A stretch of DNA of 64,000 nt from Pontibacter chinhatensis (GCF_900113285.1 NZ_FOOT01000007.1:1-64000); one strand, 5' to 3'; positions 41,731 through 50,881 are shown, numbered from the stretch's first letter. Notes: a model not told the origin generated them from the letters alone. Made by a program: numbers and translations.

Positions 41731-44184
41731 TTAATTACCGCCTCCGCCAGAAGTGCTCTCGCCGCTTTTCAGGTCGTCGTTGCGAATGCCTCGCTTGGTG
41801 CGTTTGATGTCTTCTTTGAGCTTGCCGAACCTGTAGTTAAAGCCGATGCTAGCCCGGCGGCGCACATAACTATATTCGCTGCGCTGCTCAAAGTTCAAGC
41901 CGTTCACGTCGCTGTAGCCAGTAAAGAACTTACTGAAGGGGTTTTGCACCGAGAGGCTGATGCTGGCCTTTTCGTCTTTGAGGAAACCTTTGCTAAGCGA
42001 AAAGCCGTTCCAGAACTGCCCGGCCGATTTGCCCTGCAGCATCACGCGCGGCGCGTAGTAGCCCAGGTTTACGCCAGCCCGCCAGTTTTTCTCGAACCTG
42101 TAGTTTACATAACTGTAGACGTTCCCGCTGATACCGCTGTTCTCCAGGTCCACGCCGCCTATATTTCCGCTGAGTTGGCTGTAAGACATAGAACCGTTTA
42201 AATTCATGCTGAGCTTCTTGAAGAACGTGGCGTTGCTGTTGATGGAGAGGGTGGTTGTGTTGTTCCTGCCAATGTTACCGTAGGTGGTGCTGCTCACCGA
42301 GTCGGCGGGGTTAAAGGTAGTATAGCCCTGGATGGCGTTGTTGGTAAACGTATGGGTTAGGGTGCTGTTCAACGACTTTCCGTTTTTGAACATGCTGTGG
42401 CCCAGGCTGAAAACGTGGCTCGTGGCCGCCTTCAGCCTCGGGTTACCGAAGGAGATGGCTTTTTCGTTCTGTCTGTTCACGTATGGGTTCAGGTACCACA
42501 AGCTGGGCCGCTCAATGCGCTGGGTGTAGGACAACTTCAGGGAGGCCATGTTCTTTAGCGTGCGCGTCAGCGTTGTGCTTGGGATCAGGTTCAGGTAGTC
42601 CCGGTCGGCCACCGAGCCCGATGACTTGAAGTTGGCATCCACCACGGTTTGCTCCAAGCGTGCGCCGGCCCGTACGCCCCATTTCTTGTAGCGCAGGCTG
42701 GCCGAAGTATAAGCGGCGTAAATATTCTGGCTGTAGTCAAACTCGTTCGTCAGGCTTGGCACCTCTACATAGGTGTTTGTTTCGGGGTTATAGTTGCGGT
42801 AAAAGTAGTCGCTGCCATTATCACGAAGGATGGTTTTAGCGCCCACCTCCAGAGTGTGCTTTTTAAACGGATGCACATAATCTATCTGAGCTGTCTGCTC
42901 TACGGACTTGCCCTCGTTCTGCGTGCGCGTGCCGGCAGGGCCCCTGTAATTCAGGGTAGGCACAAACTCCAAGTCAGTGTCGTCGGTGTTGAAGTTGTCG
43001 CCGATTTTGTAAGAAAGGGTGAGCAGCTGTTCTTTGTTGCGCTTAAACGTGTGTTGGTAGTCCAGTCCCACCTCGTAATTGCCCCAGGAGCCGTCGCCAT
43101 AGTTGTTGCGCTCGAAGGCCTGCGTGAGGTTGCGGTCCATGCCAAGTTCCTCCACTGTCTGCAGGTACACCGACTCAAAGTTGCTCTTGCTCACACCAAG
43201 CTTGGCTGTAATCAGGTTCAGCGTGTCTATCTCGTAGCTCAACTCGCTGTTGAAGTAATTGTACTGACTTTTGTTATTACCCTTGCCCTGCTGCCGCAAG
43301 GTGGTGCCCAAACTTTTTTCGCGTCGCTCAAAAGAATTATAGGAGTCGGGGCTGGTGAACTTATTGCTGCCGCCGTAGGCCGATATACCCAGCTTGCCTA
43401 CTTTCGCCCGGATGTTGGCGGAGCCAAAGCGGCTGTCCGGGGTGGCCTGCGAGAGGTAAATGCTGCCGTTGTAGCCGTTCTGTGGCTTATCGTGCGTGAT
43501 GACGTTGATGATACCGCCAATCCCCTCAGCATCATACTTGGCGGGTGGGTCTGTGATAACCTCGATGCGTTTAATGGTGTTGGCCGGCATGCTGCGGAAC
43601 ACATCTTTGGGATTGCGGGCAAAGAGGGTAGAGTTTCTGCCGTTTACCAACACCCTGAAATTGCTGCTGCCGTTGAGCTGTATGTTCTCTTCGGCATCGA
43701 GGCTGAGCATGGGCACCTTGCAGAGCATCTCCAGGGCCGTGGTAGTCTTGCTCTCCGGGTCGAACTCCACATTGTAGCCGATTTTGTCGATGTCCTGGGT
43801 CACGAGCAGTTTCTCGGCGGTAACCTGCACCTCCTGCAACTGCTTGGCCGAGGCGGCGATACGCAGCTTGCCCAAGTCAGCGGGTTTGCCTGCCTCCAGT
43901 GCGGGCAACTGCATGGAAAAGGGCTTGTAGCCTACATAGGTAAGTATAAGTTTGTAAGGCGTCAGGGGCAGGCCGGTCACTTCAAAACTGCCATTGGCTT
44001 GTGTAAAGGTTGTTTTCAGAGCCTCTTCTTTGTCAGGAGGGCTAACTACGACGGTCACGTAGCTGAGGGGAGCCTGGGTGGTTGAGTCTACCACCACCCC
44101 TTTGATAGTTCCGGATGGAGGGCTTTGCGCCTGAGAGATAAGGCAGGCCAGAAGGCACAAGGCCAGCAGGAGAGTTTGTTTCAT
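41731..44184 (-). CDS. Outer membrane receptor (carboxypeptidase-like, plug, OMP_b-brl_3)
   Basis: Signal peptide ISQAQ (about 20), then a carboxypeptidase regulatory-like sandwich (GTIKGVVVDSTTQAPLSYV), then a TonB plug-like domain (LCKVPMLSLDAEENIQL and VLVNGRNSTL near 135-165, IKRIEVITDPPAKYDAEGIGGIINV). The rest is a large beta-barrel of the OMP_b-brl_3 type, with a short Lys/Arg-rich tail and a Gly-rich end (SGESTSGGGGN). The family is widespread in Bacteroidota. Whether it transports anything is not shown. The last nine coding bases plus terminator recur after the S41 gene. Confidence 0.88.
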   Translation of the reverse strand: MKQTLLLALCLLACLISQAQSPPSGTIKGVVVDSTTQAPLSYVTVVVSPPDKEEALKTTFTQANGSFEVTGLPLTPYKLILTYVGYKPFSMQLPALEAGKPADLGKLRIAASAKQLQEVQVTAEKLLVTQDIDKIGYNVEFDPESKTTTALEMLCKVPMLSLDAEENIQLNGSSNFRVLVNGRNSTLFARNPKDVFRSMPANTIKRIEVITDPPAKYDAEGIGGIINVITHDKPQNGYNGSIYLSQATPDSRFGSANIRAKVGKLGISAYGGSNKFTSPDSYNSFERREKSLGTTLRQQGKGNNKSQYNYFNSELSYEIDTLNLITAKLGVSKSNFESVYLQTVEELGMDRNLTQAFERNNYGDGSWGNYEVGLDYQHTFKRNKEQLLTLSYKIGDNFNTDDTDLEFVPTLNYRGPAGTRTQNEGKSVEQTAQIDYVHPFKKHTLEVGAKTILRDNGSDYFYRNYNPETNTYVEVPSLTNEFDYSQNIYAAYTSASLRYKKWGVRAGARLEQTVVDANFKSSGSVADRDYLNLIPSTTLTRTLKNMASLKLSYTQRIERPSLWYLNPYVNRQNEKAISFGNPRLKAATSHVFSLGHSMFKNGKSLNSTLTHTFTNNAIQGYTTFNPADSVSSTTYGNIGRNNTTTLSINSNATFFKKLSMNLNGSMSYSQLSGNIGGVDLENSGISGNVYSYVNYRFEKNWRAGVNLGYYAPRVMLQGKSAGQFWNGFSLSKGFLKDEKASISLSVQNPFSKFFTGYSDVNGLNFEQRSEYSYVRRRASIGFNYRFGKLKEDIKRTKRGIRNDDLKSGESTSGGGGN

Positions 44185-44505
44185 GTATCATATAGTTTAA
44201 AGTGAGCGTGCTGTGATTCACCAAGTATAAGCCGGCCTATACTTATACTTTCAGGAACACTCACATTAACCTCCTACAAACGACTAGCTGCTGTGCCTGT
44301 CTCTGCCCTAAAAGTTGTGTTTGGTAAGATAACGATAATCAAGGCAATATAATATATGAATCAGAAAATATTGATAAGATAAATTATATAACAACAGGCA
44401 TAAATGCAGCAGATGTTGCGTGCAGCCTCCTCAGAAGTATAGGCCGAGATCAAAAAAGCCGCCCGGTTAAATCCGAAGGCGGCTTTCTTATTTTATACTT
44501 TATAC
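44185..44505. other. Spacer between the receptor gene and pncA
   Basis: Holds the promoter region of the receptor gene (minus strand), an A/T-rich core near 44330-44400, AAGTATA/TATACTT clusters near 44225-44250 and 44490-44505, and the pncA terminator. No gene is seen. Confidence 0.5.
44454..44487 (-). terminator. Terminator after pncA
   Basis: AAAGCCGCC pairs with GGCGGCTTT around a 14-base loop, with A and T runs on the sides. Confidence 0.75.
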
Positions 44506-45114
44506 TTATTGTATCTGGTGGCTCTGGATGATTTGAGCTCCATGGTGCAGCAAATCTGCCTTAGCCTTCTCATATCCCTCCGGGCTGATGGCGCGCACGG
44601 CATCCTCCAGGTAGTATACTTTAAAGCCTTCTTTCAGCGCATCCTTCGCCGAGAAGTATACGCAGTAATCGGCGGCGAGGCCAGTCAGATGAACTTCGGT
44701 TATACCTTTGCCGCGCAGGTAATCGGCCATACCGGTACTTTTCAGGTGGCCGTTATCATAGAAGCCACTGTAGCTGTCGATGGCAGGGTCGGTGCCTTTG
44801 CGGAAAATGGCTTCGATGCGGTGATGCTCCAGTTCTGCCGAGAACTCGGCGCCTGCCGTGCCCTGCACGCAATGGTCCGGCCACAGTACCTGTTCCAGCC
44901 CGTTCAGCTCTATCACGTCAAAAAGGTTCTGCCCGCTGTGCTGCGAGGCAAAGCTCTTGTGGTCGGCCGGATGCCAGTCCTGGGTGGCTACTACCAAATC
45001 ATAGTTTCCCTGGATGCTGTTTACCAGGGGTATAATGGCATCTCCTTCCGGCACGGCCAGGGCGCCGCCCGGAAGAAAATCATTCTGTATATCAATTAAA
45101 AGTAAAGCACGCAT
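44506..45114 (-). CDS. pncA: Nicotinamidase / pyrazinamidase
   Basis: A cysteine hydrolase of the isochorismatase fold that deamidates nicotinamide for NAD salvage. Catalytic Asp in LIDIQNDFLPGGALAVPEGD, Lys in FRKGTDPAIDSYSGF, and Cys in LTGLAADYCVYFSAKDAL are all present, with the metal site around WHPADHKSFASQH. Length 202 is normal. It ends the transcript that starts with the DEAD-box gene, two bases upstream. Confidence 0.93.
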   Translation of the reverse strand: MRALLLIDIQNDFLPGGALAVPEGDAIIPLVNSIQGNYDLVVATQDWHPADHKSFASQHSGQNLFDVIELNGLEQVLWPDHCVQGTAGAEFSAELEHHRIEAIFRKGTDPAIDSYSGFYDNGHLKSTGMADYLRGKGITEVHLTGLAADYCVYFSAKDALKEGFKVYYLEDAVRAISPEGYEKAKADLLHHGAQIIQSHQIQ

Positions 45115-45116
45115 AC

Positions 45117-46595
45117 CTATACTTGTGTGTTGGCAGGGGCGCTGCTGGCTGCGCTGCCACCCTTGTTCTTATTGCGGTTGCGGTTCCTGTTACGGCTCCT
45201 CTTCTTGCCCTGGTTCTCGCCTCCCGGCTGTTCGGCTAGTTTCACCGGTCTGTCGCTGCCCTCAGCTTTTGGCTGAGCGCCTTCCGGGCGCGGTGCTCCG
45301 GGTTTCTTGCCTCTGTGGTGCTTGCTGCGGTGGCTGTTAGCCTTGCTTCCTGCGCCGGGCTTGTTGCCGCCGCGGTGCCGCGGGCTGCCGCCGTCTCTGC
45401 GTGTAGGGTCGAAGGCAGGGCCGGGGCCGAAATCGTCCGGAAGGGGCAGCTTCGGCAGCTCGCGCTCGATCAGTCGCTCTACCTTCTGCACCCGGAACAT
45501 GTCCTTCTCGTTCACGAATGTGATAGCCATACCCGTAGAGGCGGCACGTGCGGTACGGCCCACGCGGTGCACGTAGTCCTCAGCGTCCTGCGGCATGTCA
45601 AAGTTCACCACATGGCTCAGGCTGTCGATGTCGATGCCTCTGGAGAGGATGTCAGTGGCTACTACAATCTGGTATTGCTTGTTCTTGAAGCCCTGCAGTG
45701 CCTTCTCGCGCTCCTCCTGGGTCATGTCCGAGGAGATGCCTTCCGCCGTGAAGTTCATCTTCTTCAGCGAGCGCACGATGGGGTTCACGTTGGACTTGCG
45801 GGACGTGAAGATGATCATGCTGTGCACGTCCAACTCGCGCAGCAGGTGCTCCAGCAAAGGCAGTTTCTGGTTGTCGTAAGTCAGGTAGAGGCGCTGGTCG
45901 ATGCCTTCGGCTGGCTTAGAGATGGCCAGGTTCACCTCAGCGGGCTGCTGCAGAATCTGCTGGGCCAGCTCCCTGATTTTGCGCGGCATGGTGGCCGAGA
46001 AAAGCAGCGTCTGGCGCTGCTTGGGCAGTTGGCTGATAATCTTGATCAGGTCGTCCATAAAGCCCATGTCCAGCATTTTGTCTGCCTCGTCCAGCACCAG
46101 GTGGTTGAGTTGGTCCAGCTTTACGTAGCCCATGGCCATGTGCGAGAGCAGTCGGCCGGGCGTGGCAATGATAATGTCGGCGCCCGTGGTCAAGGCGCGT
46201 TTCTGCTGCTCCCAGTCATCGCCTTTGTTGCCGCCGTAAATGGCAATGGAGCTAACGGAAGCAAAGTAGCCGAAGCCCTCTACCTGCTCATCAATCTGTT
46301 TGGCCAGCTCGCGGGTAGGCACCAATATAAGGGTGCTGGTGTGCTCGTAGCCCTGGTGGGAGATACGGTCGATGAGGGGCAGTAGGTACGCTGCGGTTTT
46401 GCCCGTACCGGTCTGGGCGCAGGCAATCAGGTCTTTTTGCTCAAGGATCAGCGGAATAGCCTGCTGCTGTACGGGGGTAGGGTTGTTGTACCCCATAGAG
46501 TCGATGCCCGTCAGCACATCCTCGTGTAGGTTAAAAGAATGGAAGTCCAATGTGTTTATTGTTTGGTTTAGTACATGGCGGCCATCTTTTTCCAT
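45117..46595 (-). CDS. DEAD-box RNA helicase
   Basis: All helicase motifs are present: Q motif in GYNNPTPVQQQAIP, AQTGTGKTAAYLLP (I), PTRELAKQ (Ia), VLDEADKMLDMGF (II), LFSATMP (III), IIFTSRKSN (IV), ATDILSRGIDID (V) and HRVGRTARA (VI). A roughly 100-residue basic, Gly/Lys/Arg-rich tail (RNRNRNRNKNKGG) should bind RNA, as in RhlE/CshA-type helicases used in ribosome assembly, RNA decay and cold growth. The specific role is not shown. An unusually A/T-rich 360-base leader lies upstream. Confidence 0.92.
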   Translation of the reverse strand: MEKDGRHVLNQTINTLDFHSFNLHEDVLTGIDSMGYNNPTPVQQQAIPLILEQKDLIACAQTGTGKTAAYLLPLIDRISHQGYEHTSTLILVPTRELAKQIDEQVEGFGYFASVSSIAIYGGNKGDDWEQQKRALTTGADIIIATPGRLLSHMAMGYVKLDQLNHLVLDEADKMLDMGFMDDLIKIISQLPKQRQTLLFSATMPRKIRELAQQILQQPAEVNLAISKPAEGIDQRLYLTYDNQKLPLLEHLLRELDVHSMIIFTSRKSNVNPIVRSLKKMNFTAEGISSDMTQEEREKALQGFKNKQYQIVVATDILSRGIDIDSLSHVVNFDMPQDAEDYVHRVGRTARAASTGMAITFVNEKDMFRVQKVERLIERELPKLPLPDDFGPGPAFDPTRRDGGSPRHRGGNKPGAGSKANSHRSKHHRGKKPGAPRPEGAQPKAEGSDRPVKLAEQPGGENQGKKRSRNRNRNRNKNKGGSAASSAPANTQV

Positions 46596-46955
46596 CAGCC
46601 GCTTTTTCTCAGTAAAGATACTATAAATCCGGTGACTAAAAATATATGCATTTTTTCAAATATTTTTTAGGACAATGTTGTGAGAAACTAATACTTGTAT
46701 TATGTTTACATAAAATTGGATGGCGGGTGTGGCATGGTTATGGAGTTGAATTGTAATAATACAATTTAGCTGGCGGTGAAATTGTGTCTAAAATTGGCTT
46801 GGAAGCTAATAATAGCTAATTCATATATTTTAATATTATGTTTTACATAGATATAATTATAAAATACTGAAACATTGCCACCGGGCAGGCGTAAACAACA
46901 TCAAAGCAACTAAAAAGCATAACATCACAAAAAATATATATTAACTCCAAAAGTC
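46596..46955. other. A/T-rich divergent spacer
   Basis: This 360-base spacer between the helicase gene and a small gene is far more A/T-rich than the rest of the window. No hairpin or gene is obvious. It should hold the promoters of both flanking genes; a long 5' leader controlling helicase expression is possible. Confidence 0.5.
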
Positions 46956-47042
46956 ATGAAAAAAGCTATACAAGAGTCGCCAAATCTATTTCTGTTGGTA
47001 GGCCTTAATATTATAAATGCGATCTTCATGCTGCTGGCTTAA
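46956..47042 (+). CDS. Small hydrophobic protein, 28 residues
   Basis: ATG at 46956 follows the A-rich TTAACTCCAAAAGTC. The frame reads MKKAIQESPNLFLLVGLNII then NAIFMLLA and stops with TAA. A polar start and an 18-residue hydrophobic stretch would make one membrane helix. A strong terminator lies 38 bases on and an A/T-rich promoter-like region precedes it, so it looks like an independent transcription unit. I do not recognise the family. Confidence 0.55.
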   Translation: MKKAIQESPNLFLLVGLNIINAIFMLLA

Positions 47043-47080
47043 CAGCGGTGTCTGGGAATGATATAAAACTTTAAAGGAAG

Positions 47081-47112
47081 GAGCGGCCCCCATACAGGGC
47101 CGCTCTTTTTTA
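47081..47112 (+). terminator. Terminator after the small hydrophobic gene
   Basis: GAGCGGCCC pairs with GGGCCGCTC over a seven-base loop, followed by TTTTTT. A canonical intrinsic terminator with no other gene in front of it. Confidence 0.88.
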
Positions 47113-47207
47113 TGCCCTCCGGTTTAAATTTGCTTAATTTGTTCATGGACGGGGATTTTCAGCCTCGCATTAGCATTTGTTTAAAGTATTGAAAGAAGTA
47201 TAGCATT

Positions 47208-47963
47208 ATGGCAGGACATAACAAGTGGTCGCAGATAAAGCGCAAGAAAGGGGCCCTGGACGCCAAACGCTCAAAGATTTTTACCAAGCTCATCAAGGAA
47301 ATTACGGTAGCCGTGAAAGTGGGCGGCTCCGACCCAGACGGCAACCCGCGCCTGCGGCTGGCCATTCAGTTAAGCAGGGCCGCCAACATGCCCAAGGATA
47401 ACATAGAGCGCGCCATCAAAAAAGGGGAGGGCAGCGACGCCGGCGATTACCATGAGGTGACCTATGAGGGCTACGGACCCAGCGGCGTGGCCGTCTTCGT
47501 GGAGTGCCTGACCGATAACATCAACCGTACCGTGCAAAACCTGCGCACCATGTTCAATAAGAGCGGCGGCAGCCTGGGCACCAGCGGCTCTGTGGAGTAC
47601 CTGTTCGACCGCAAAGGCGTGTTTGTGGCCAAGCTAGACCCTGAGCAACCTGTAAACGAAGACGAACTGCTGCTGGACCTGGCCGACGGTGGCGCTGAGG
47701 AGGTGGAGTTTGAGGAGGGCTACGTGACCATCTACAGCGCCATGGAAGATTTTGGGGCCATGCAGAAGAAGGCGGAAGAACTGCAGCTGGACCTGGAGAG
47801 CGCCGAGCTGCAGCGACTACCCCAGACCACCGTGAAAGTGGAAGACCCGGAAGTAGTGCGTAAAGTACTCAAGCTTATAGACGCCCTCGAAGACGACGAC
47901 GATGTGCAGAAAGTATACCATAACCTGGAGTTGAGCGAGGAGGTACTGGCAGAACTGGAATAG
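47208..47963 (+). CDS. yebC: YebC/PmpR family protein
   Basis: The protein starts with the family hallmark MAGHNKWSQIKRKKGALDAK, followed by KIFTKLIKEITVAVKVGG and NMPKDNIERAIKKG. Length 251 is normal. YebC proteins were first described as DNA-binding regulators; more recent work links members to translation of proline-rich stretches. Which applies here cannot be read. A single gene with a terminator close behind. Confidence 0.93.
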   Translation: MAGHNKWSQIKRKKGALDAKRSKIFTKLIKEITVAVKVGGSDPDGNPRLRLAIQLSRAANMPKDNIERAIKKGEGSDAGDYHEVTYEGYGPSGVAVFVECLTDNINRTVQNLRTMFNKSGGSLGTSGSVEYLFDRKGVFVAKLDPEQPVNEDELLLDLADGGAEEVEFEEGYVTIYSAMEDFGAMQKKAEELQLDLESAELQRLPQTTVKVEDPEVVRKVLKLIDALEDDDDVQKVYHNLELSEEVLAELE

Positions 47964-47982
47964 CCCCAGGAAAGTATAAACA

Positions 47983-48014
47983 TAGCCGCAGCCATTGGTC
48001 TGCGGCTTTTTGTT
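47983..48014 (+). terminator. Terminator after yebC
   Basis: AGCCGCAG pairs with CTGCGGCT over an eight-base loop and is followed by TTTTTG. Confidence 0.85.
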
Positions 48015-48031
48015 TGAGGATTTCGCAACAC

Positions 48032-49150
48032 ATGACACAACCGATATTCAAAGACATGCTGGTGCTGGAGCTGGCAAGCGTGCTGGCCGGACCAAGCGTA
48101 GGGCAGTTTTTTGCCGAGCTGGGCGCGCGGGTGCTGAAGGTGGAGAACGCCGCCACCCACGGCGACGTAACCCGCAGCTGGAAACTGAAGGCCGAACCCG
48201 CCGACACCGATACGTCCGCCTACTTCTGCGCCGCTAACTGGGGCAAAGCCTCCCTGGCCTTGAACCTGACAGAGCCGGAGCAGCTACAGCAGCTGTATAC
48301 GTTGGTAGCACAGGCCGATGTGGTGATAGCCAGCTACAAGCCCGGCGATGCCGAGCGGCTGCAGGTAAATTACGAGGTGCTCCAATGCATAAATCCGCGC
48401 CTGATCTACGGCCATATCACCGGCTACGGCCCCGACGATGCCCGGGCCGGTTACGATGCGGTGGTGCAGGCAGAGAGCGGCTTTATGTACCTCAACGGCG
48501 ATCCAGGCGGAGAGCCGCTCAAGATGCCCGTGGCCCTGATGGATATCCTGACGGCGCACCAACTGAAGGAAGGGCTGCTGGTAGCCTTGCTGCAGCGGGA
48601 ACGCACGGGGCAGGGGCAACTGGTGCAGGTGTCGCTGCTGCAGGCAGCTGTGTCGGCGCTGGCAAACCAGGCTACCAACTACCTGGTGGCGGGGCAGGAG
48701 CCGCAGCGGATGGGCTCCGAGCACCCCAACATCGTGCCCTACGGCTCGGTTTATACGTGCCGGTGCGGGGGTAAACTCGTGCTGGCCATCGGTGACGACA
48801 GGCAGTTCCGGAAGCTGTGCGCTATACTTGGCGCTGAAAGTATAGCCATCGATCCAAAGTATAAAACCAACTACGAACGGGTGCAACACCGGCAGGAGCT
48901 AAACCAAATGCTGCACCAGCTGATTGCCCAGCAGGACCGCGGGCCTTTATTGCAGCAGCTCCACGCACAGCACGTGCCGGTGGGGGCAGTATATACAATC
49001 CCTGAGGTATTTGCGCAGCCGCAGGCCCGGCAGCTGTTACTGCAGCATCCCGGCAGCAAGCCCGGCTTACGGCAGGTAGCTTTCAGGCTGCAGGGGCAAC
49101 AGGAGCTGGATCTGAGCCCGCCGCCAACGTATGATAACTACCTTAGTTAA
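48032..49150 (+). CDS. CaiB/BaiF family CoA-transferase
   Basis: A class III CoA-transferase of 372 residues. The N-terminus DMLVLELASVLAGPSVGQFFAELGA, the ANWGKASLALNLTEPE segment and ITGYGPDDARAGYDAVVQAESGFM (with the catalytic Asp region of LKMPVALMDILTAHQL) are typical. These enzymes move CoA between organic acids; the substrates are unknown. The ATG at 48032 is preferred; a TTG at 48014 inside the yebC terminator region would add six residues. Stand-alone gene. Confidence 0.88.
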   Translation: MTQPIFKDMLVLELASVLAGPSVGQFFAELGARVLKVENAATHGDVTRSWKLKAEPADTDTSAYFCAANWGKASLALNLTEPEQLQQLYTLVAQADVVIASYKPGDAERLQVNYEVLQCINPRLIYGHITGYGPDDARAGYDAVVQAESGFMYLNGDPGGEPLKMPVALMDILTAHQLKEGLLVALLQRERTGQGQLVQVSLLQAAVSALANQATNYLVAGQEPQRMGSEHPNIVPYGSVYTCRCGGKLVLAIGDDRQFRKLCAILGAESIAIDPKYKTNYERVQHRQELNQMLHQLIAQQDRGPLLQQLHAQHVPVGAVYTIPEVFAQPQARQLLLQHPGSKPGLRQVAFRLQGQQELDLSPPPTYDNYLS

Positions 49151-49276
49151 AGTATAAAGCGGCCGGTAGGAGGTTTTTAATCAGCATTTTATACCTTGCA
49201 GGTCAGGCCGAATCAAACAAAGTAGCCTGAACAGGTGTAAAATAAACCTGGTACACCCATTGGCGAACAAGTTACT

Positions 49277-49990
49277 ATGGAAGACAGAGAAGAAAAGATA
49301 GAGGATAAATTAGAGGACAGGCTCGATGATATTGTAAACGGTCTGCACCACAAGTCTAAAACCAAACAGGCTATTTTCCGCAACACCGTTAGGGCCTTCG
49401 AGAAACTTAAGGTGATTGCGCAGGAACTGGTAGACGAGCTGACGGAGCGGGTAACGCGGCACGATGCCGACGTGGTGATTGAATACCGTAGCGTAAGCGA
49501 GCACGAGTTTCAAATCAAGTTCTCCGGCGATCTGTTGGTGTTTGTGATGCACACCAACGTCATCACCTTCCCCGACGATTACGAGATCATGCGTAACGAT
49601 TATGTGGATGAGGACTTCAGGAGAAGGTTTTTCGGGCACATCATGGCCTACAACTTTATGGCCGACACCATCAAGTATAACCGCCTCGACGACCCCGGTT
49701 ACCTGATCGGGCGCATGCTCATCAACATCGAGAACCATTACTGTATCGAGGGCGTGAAGCAGCTGGACCTGCCACAGGAGCGGATTAGCAACATTGCCAA
49801 AAACGTGCTAAGCGACAAGGTGCTGCGGATAATTATTGAGAGCGCCATGGTGGCCGCCGTTAACAATGACTTGATGGGACAAGACGTGAGTGATATTGAG
49901 CGCATTACGCTGAAGCAGAAGCTGGAGAACACCCACCTCACCAAGCCGCGCAAGCTGGGCTTCCAGATAAGTCCGGAGCTTACGAACTAG
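49277..49990 (+). CDS. Conserved hypothetical protein
   Basis: The 237-residue protein is acidic and cytoplasmic by sequence, with a charged coiled-coil-like start (MEDREEKIEDKLEDRLDDIV), a central beta region (HEFQIKFSGDLLVFVMHTNV) and an alpha-helical end. No known domain is recognised. It is a single-gene unit followed by a strong terminator. The 126-base spacer before it holds no recognisable element. Confidence 0.75.
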   Translation: MEDREEKIEDKLEDRLDDIVNGLHHKSKTKQAIFRNTVRAFEKLKVIAQELVDELTERVTRHDADVVIEYRSVSEHEFQIKFSGDLLVFVMHTNVITFPDDYEIMRNDYVDEDFRRRFFGHIMAYNFMADTIKYNRLDDPGYLIGRMLINIENHYCIEGVKQLDLPQERISNIAKNVLSDKVLRIIIESAMVAAVNNDLMGQDVSDIERITLKQKLENTHLTKPRKLGFQISPELTN

Positions 49991-50021
49991 CAGCTATACT
50001 TTATACTTCCATAAAAAGTAT

Positions 50022-50056
50022 AAAAATGGCCCGGGCAGCACCCGGGCCATTTTTTC
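50022..50056. terminator. Bidirectional terminator
   Basis: AAAATGGCCCGGG pairs with CCCGGGCCATTTTTT over a five-base loop. It ends the hypothetical gene (+) and can also serve phhA (-). Confidence 0.9.
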
Positions 50057-50104
50057 GTCAATCTTTAAACTAAACTCTTTGAAATCTTTTAGGGCAGCTA
50101 GGCC

Positions 50105-50848
50105 CTACGCTACTTCCACTGGCTCCTCGCGCAGTTTATGAAGGGCTTGCTCTATCTGTGGCAGGCTCTCCAGCAACTGCTCGAAGCTCTCGATGCAGAA
50201 GTACTGGCTCTGGTAAGTCTCTTTGATGTAGGCCGTGTCCAGGATCTGCTGCACGTCAAAATCATACTTTATACTTTGCTCCGACACTGACAACTTACTC
50301 TCGCCGACAGAGGAGAGGATGCCTGCGCCATAAATATGGGCTTTCTCACCCGGCTTGCGGAACAGCCCGAACTCGATGGTGTACCAGTAAATGCGCGTGA
50401 GGCGGTCGATGATGTCGGGGCGGTCGATGTGCTGCAGCGCCAAGGCCGACAGTTTGGCCAGGAACTCGCAGTAAACCGGTATGGTGAGCAGGGGCACATG
50501 GCCGAAAACGTCGTGGAACATATCAGGCTCCTCCAGGTAGTCGAGTTGGTCCATCCTTCTAACCCACACCGTGGCCGGGAATTGCTTGTTCGCGATGAGT
50601 TTGAAGAACAGGGCATCGTCCACAATGCCGGGGGCTGCCACTACCTCAAAGCCGGTCAGGGGCTTTAGGCGCTGGTTTACCTCCGCAAAGTTGGGAATGC
50701 GGTCGGGCTGGAAGTTTACGAGCCGCAGCCCCTCAAAGAACTCAGGAATAGCCTTATCGGGCAGGTTCTCGATCTGGCGCTGGAAAAGGATAGCCCATAC
50801 GTTATGATTCTCCTCTGTGTAAGTGCTGTAGTTTTGTGTCAGGTTCAT
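50105..50848 (-). CDS. phhA: Phenylalanine 4-monooxygenase
   Basis: The enzyme hydroxylates phenylalanine to tyrosine with a pterin cofactor and iron. The iron ligands are in place: the two His of DMFHDVFGHVPLL and the Glu of YWYTIEFGLFRKPGE. Length 247 is normal for the bacterial single-domain form; there is no N-terminal ACT domain. In many bacteria it is catabolic. Here a Tyr-rich leader and attenuator precede it and no tyrA is present in the window, which points to a biosynthetic role (inference). It is a single-gene transcript. Confidence 0.93.
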   Translation of the reverse strand: MNLTQNYSTYTEENHNVWAILFQRQIENLPDKAIPEFFEGLRLVNFQPDRIPNFAEVNQRLKPLTGFEVVAAPGIVDDALFFKLIANKQFPATVWVRRMDQLDYLEEPDMFHDVFGHVPLLTIPVYCEFLAKLSALALQHIDRPDIIDRLTRIYWYTIEFGLFRKPGEKAHIYGAGILSSVGESKLSVSEQSIKYDFDVQQILDTAYIKETYQSQYFCIESFEQLLESLPQIEQALHKLREEPVEVA

Positions 50849-50881
50849 GTTTTTATACTTTGATGATGTTAGAAAAGGCTG

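Noticed and set aside
42649..44085. 478-residue open frame on the + strand opposite the outer membrane receptor gene
   Set aside because: Long, but antisense to a well-supported receptor gene, with no family pattern. A shadow caused by codon bias.
45315..46385. 356-residue open frame opposite the DEAD-box gene
   Set aside because: Antisense shadow of a gene with every helicase motif in place.
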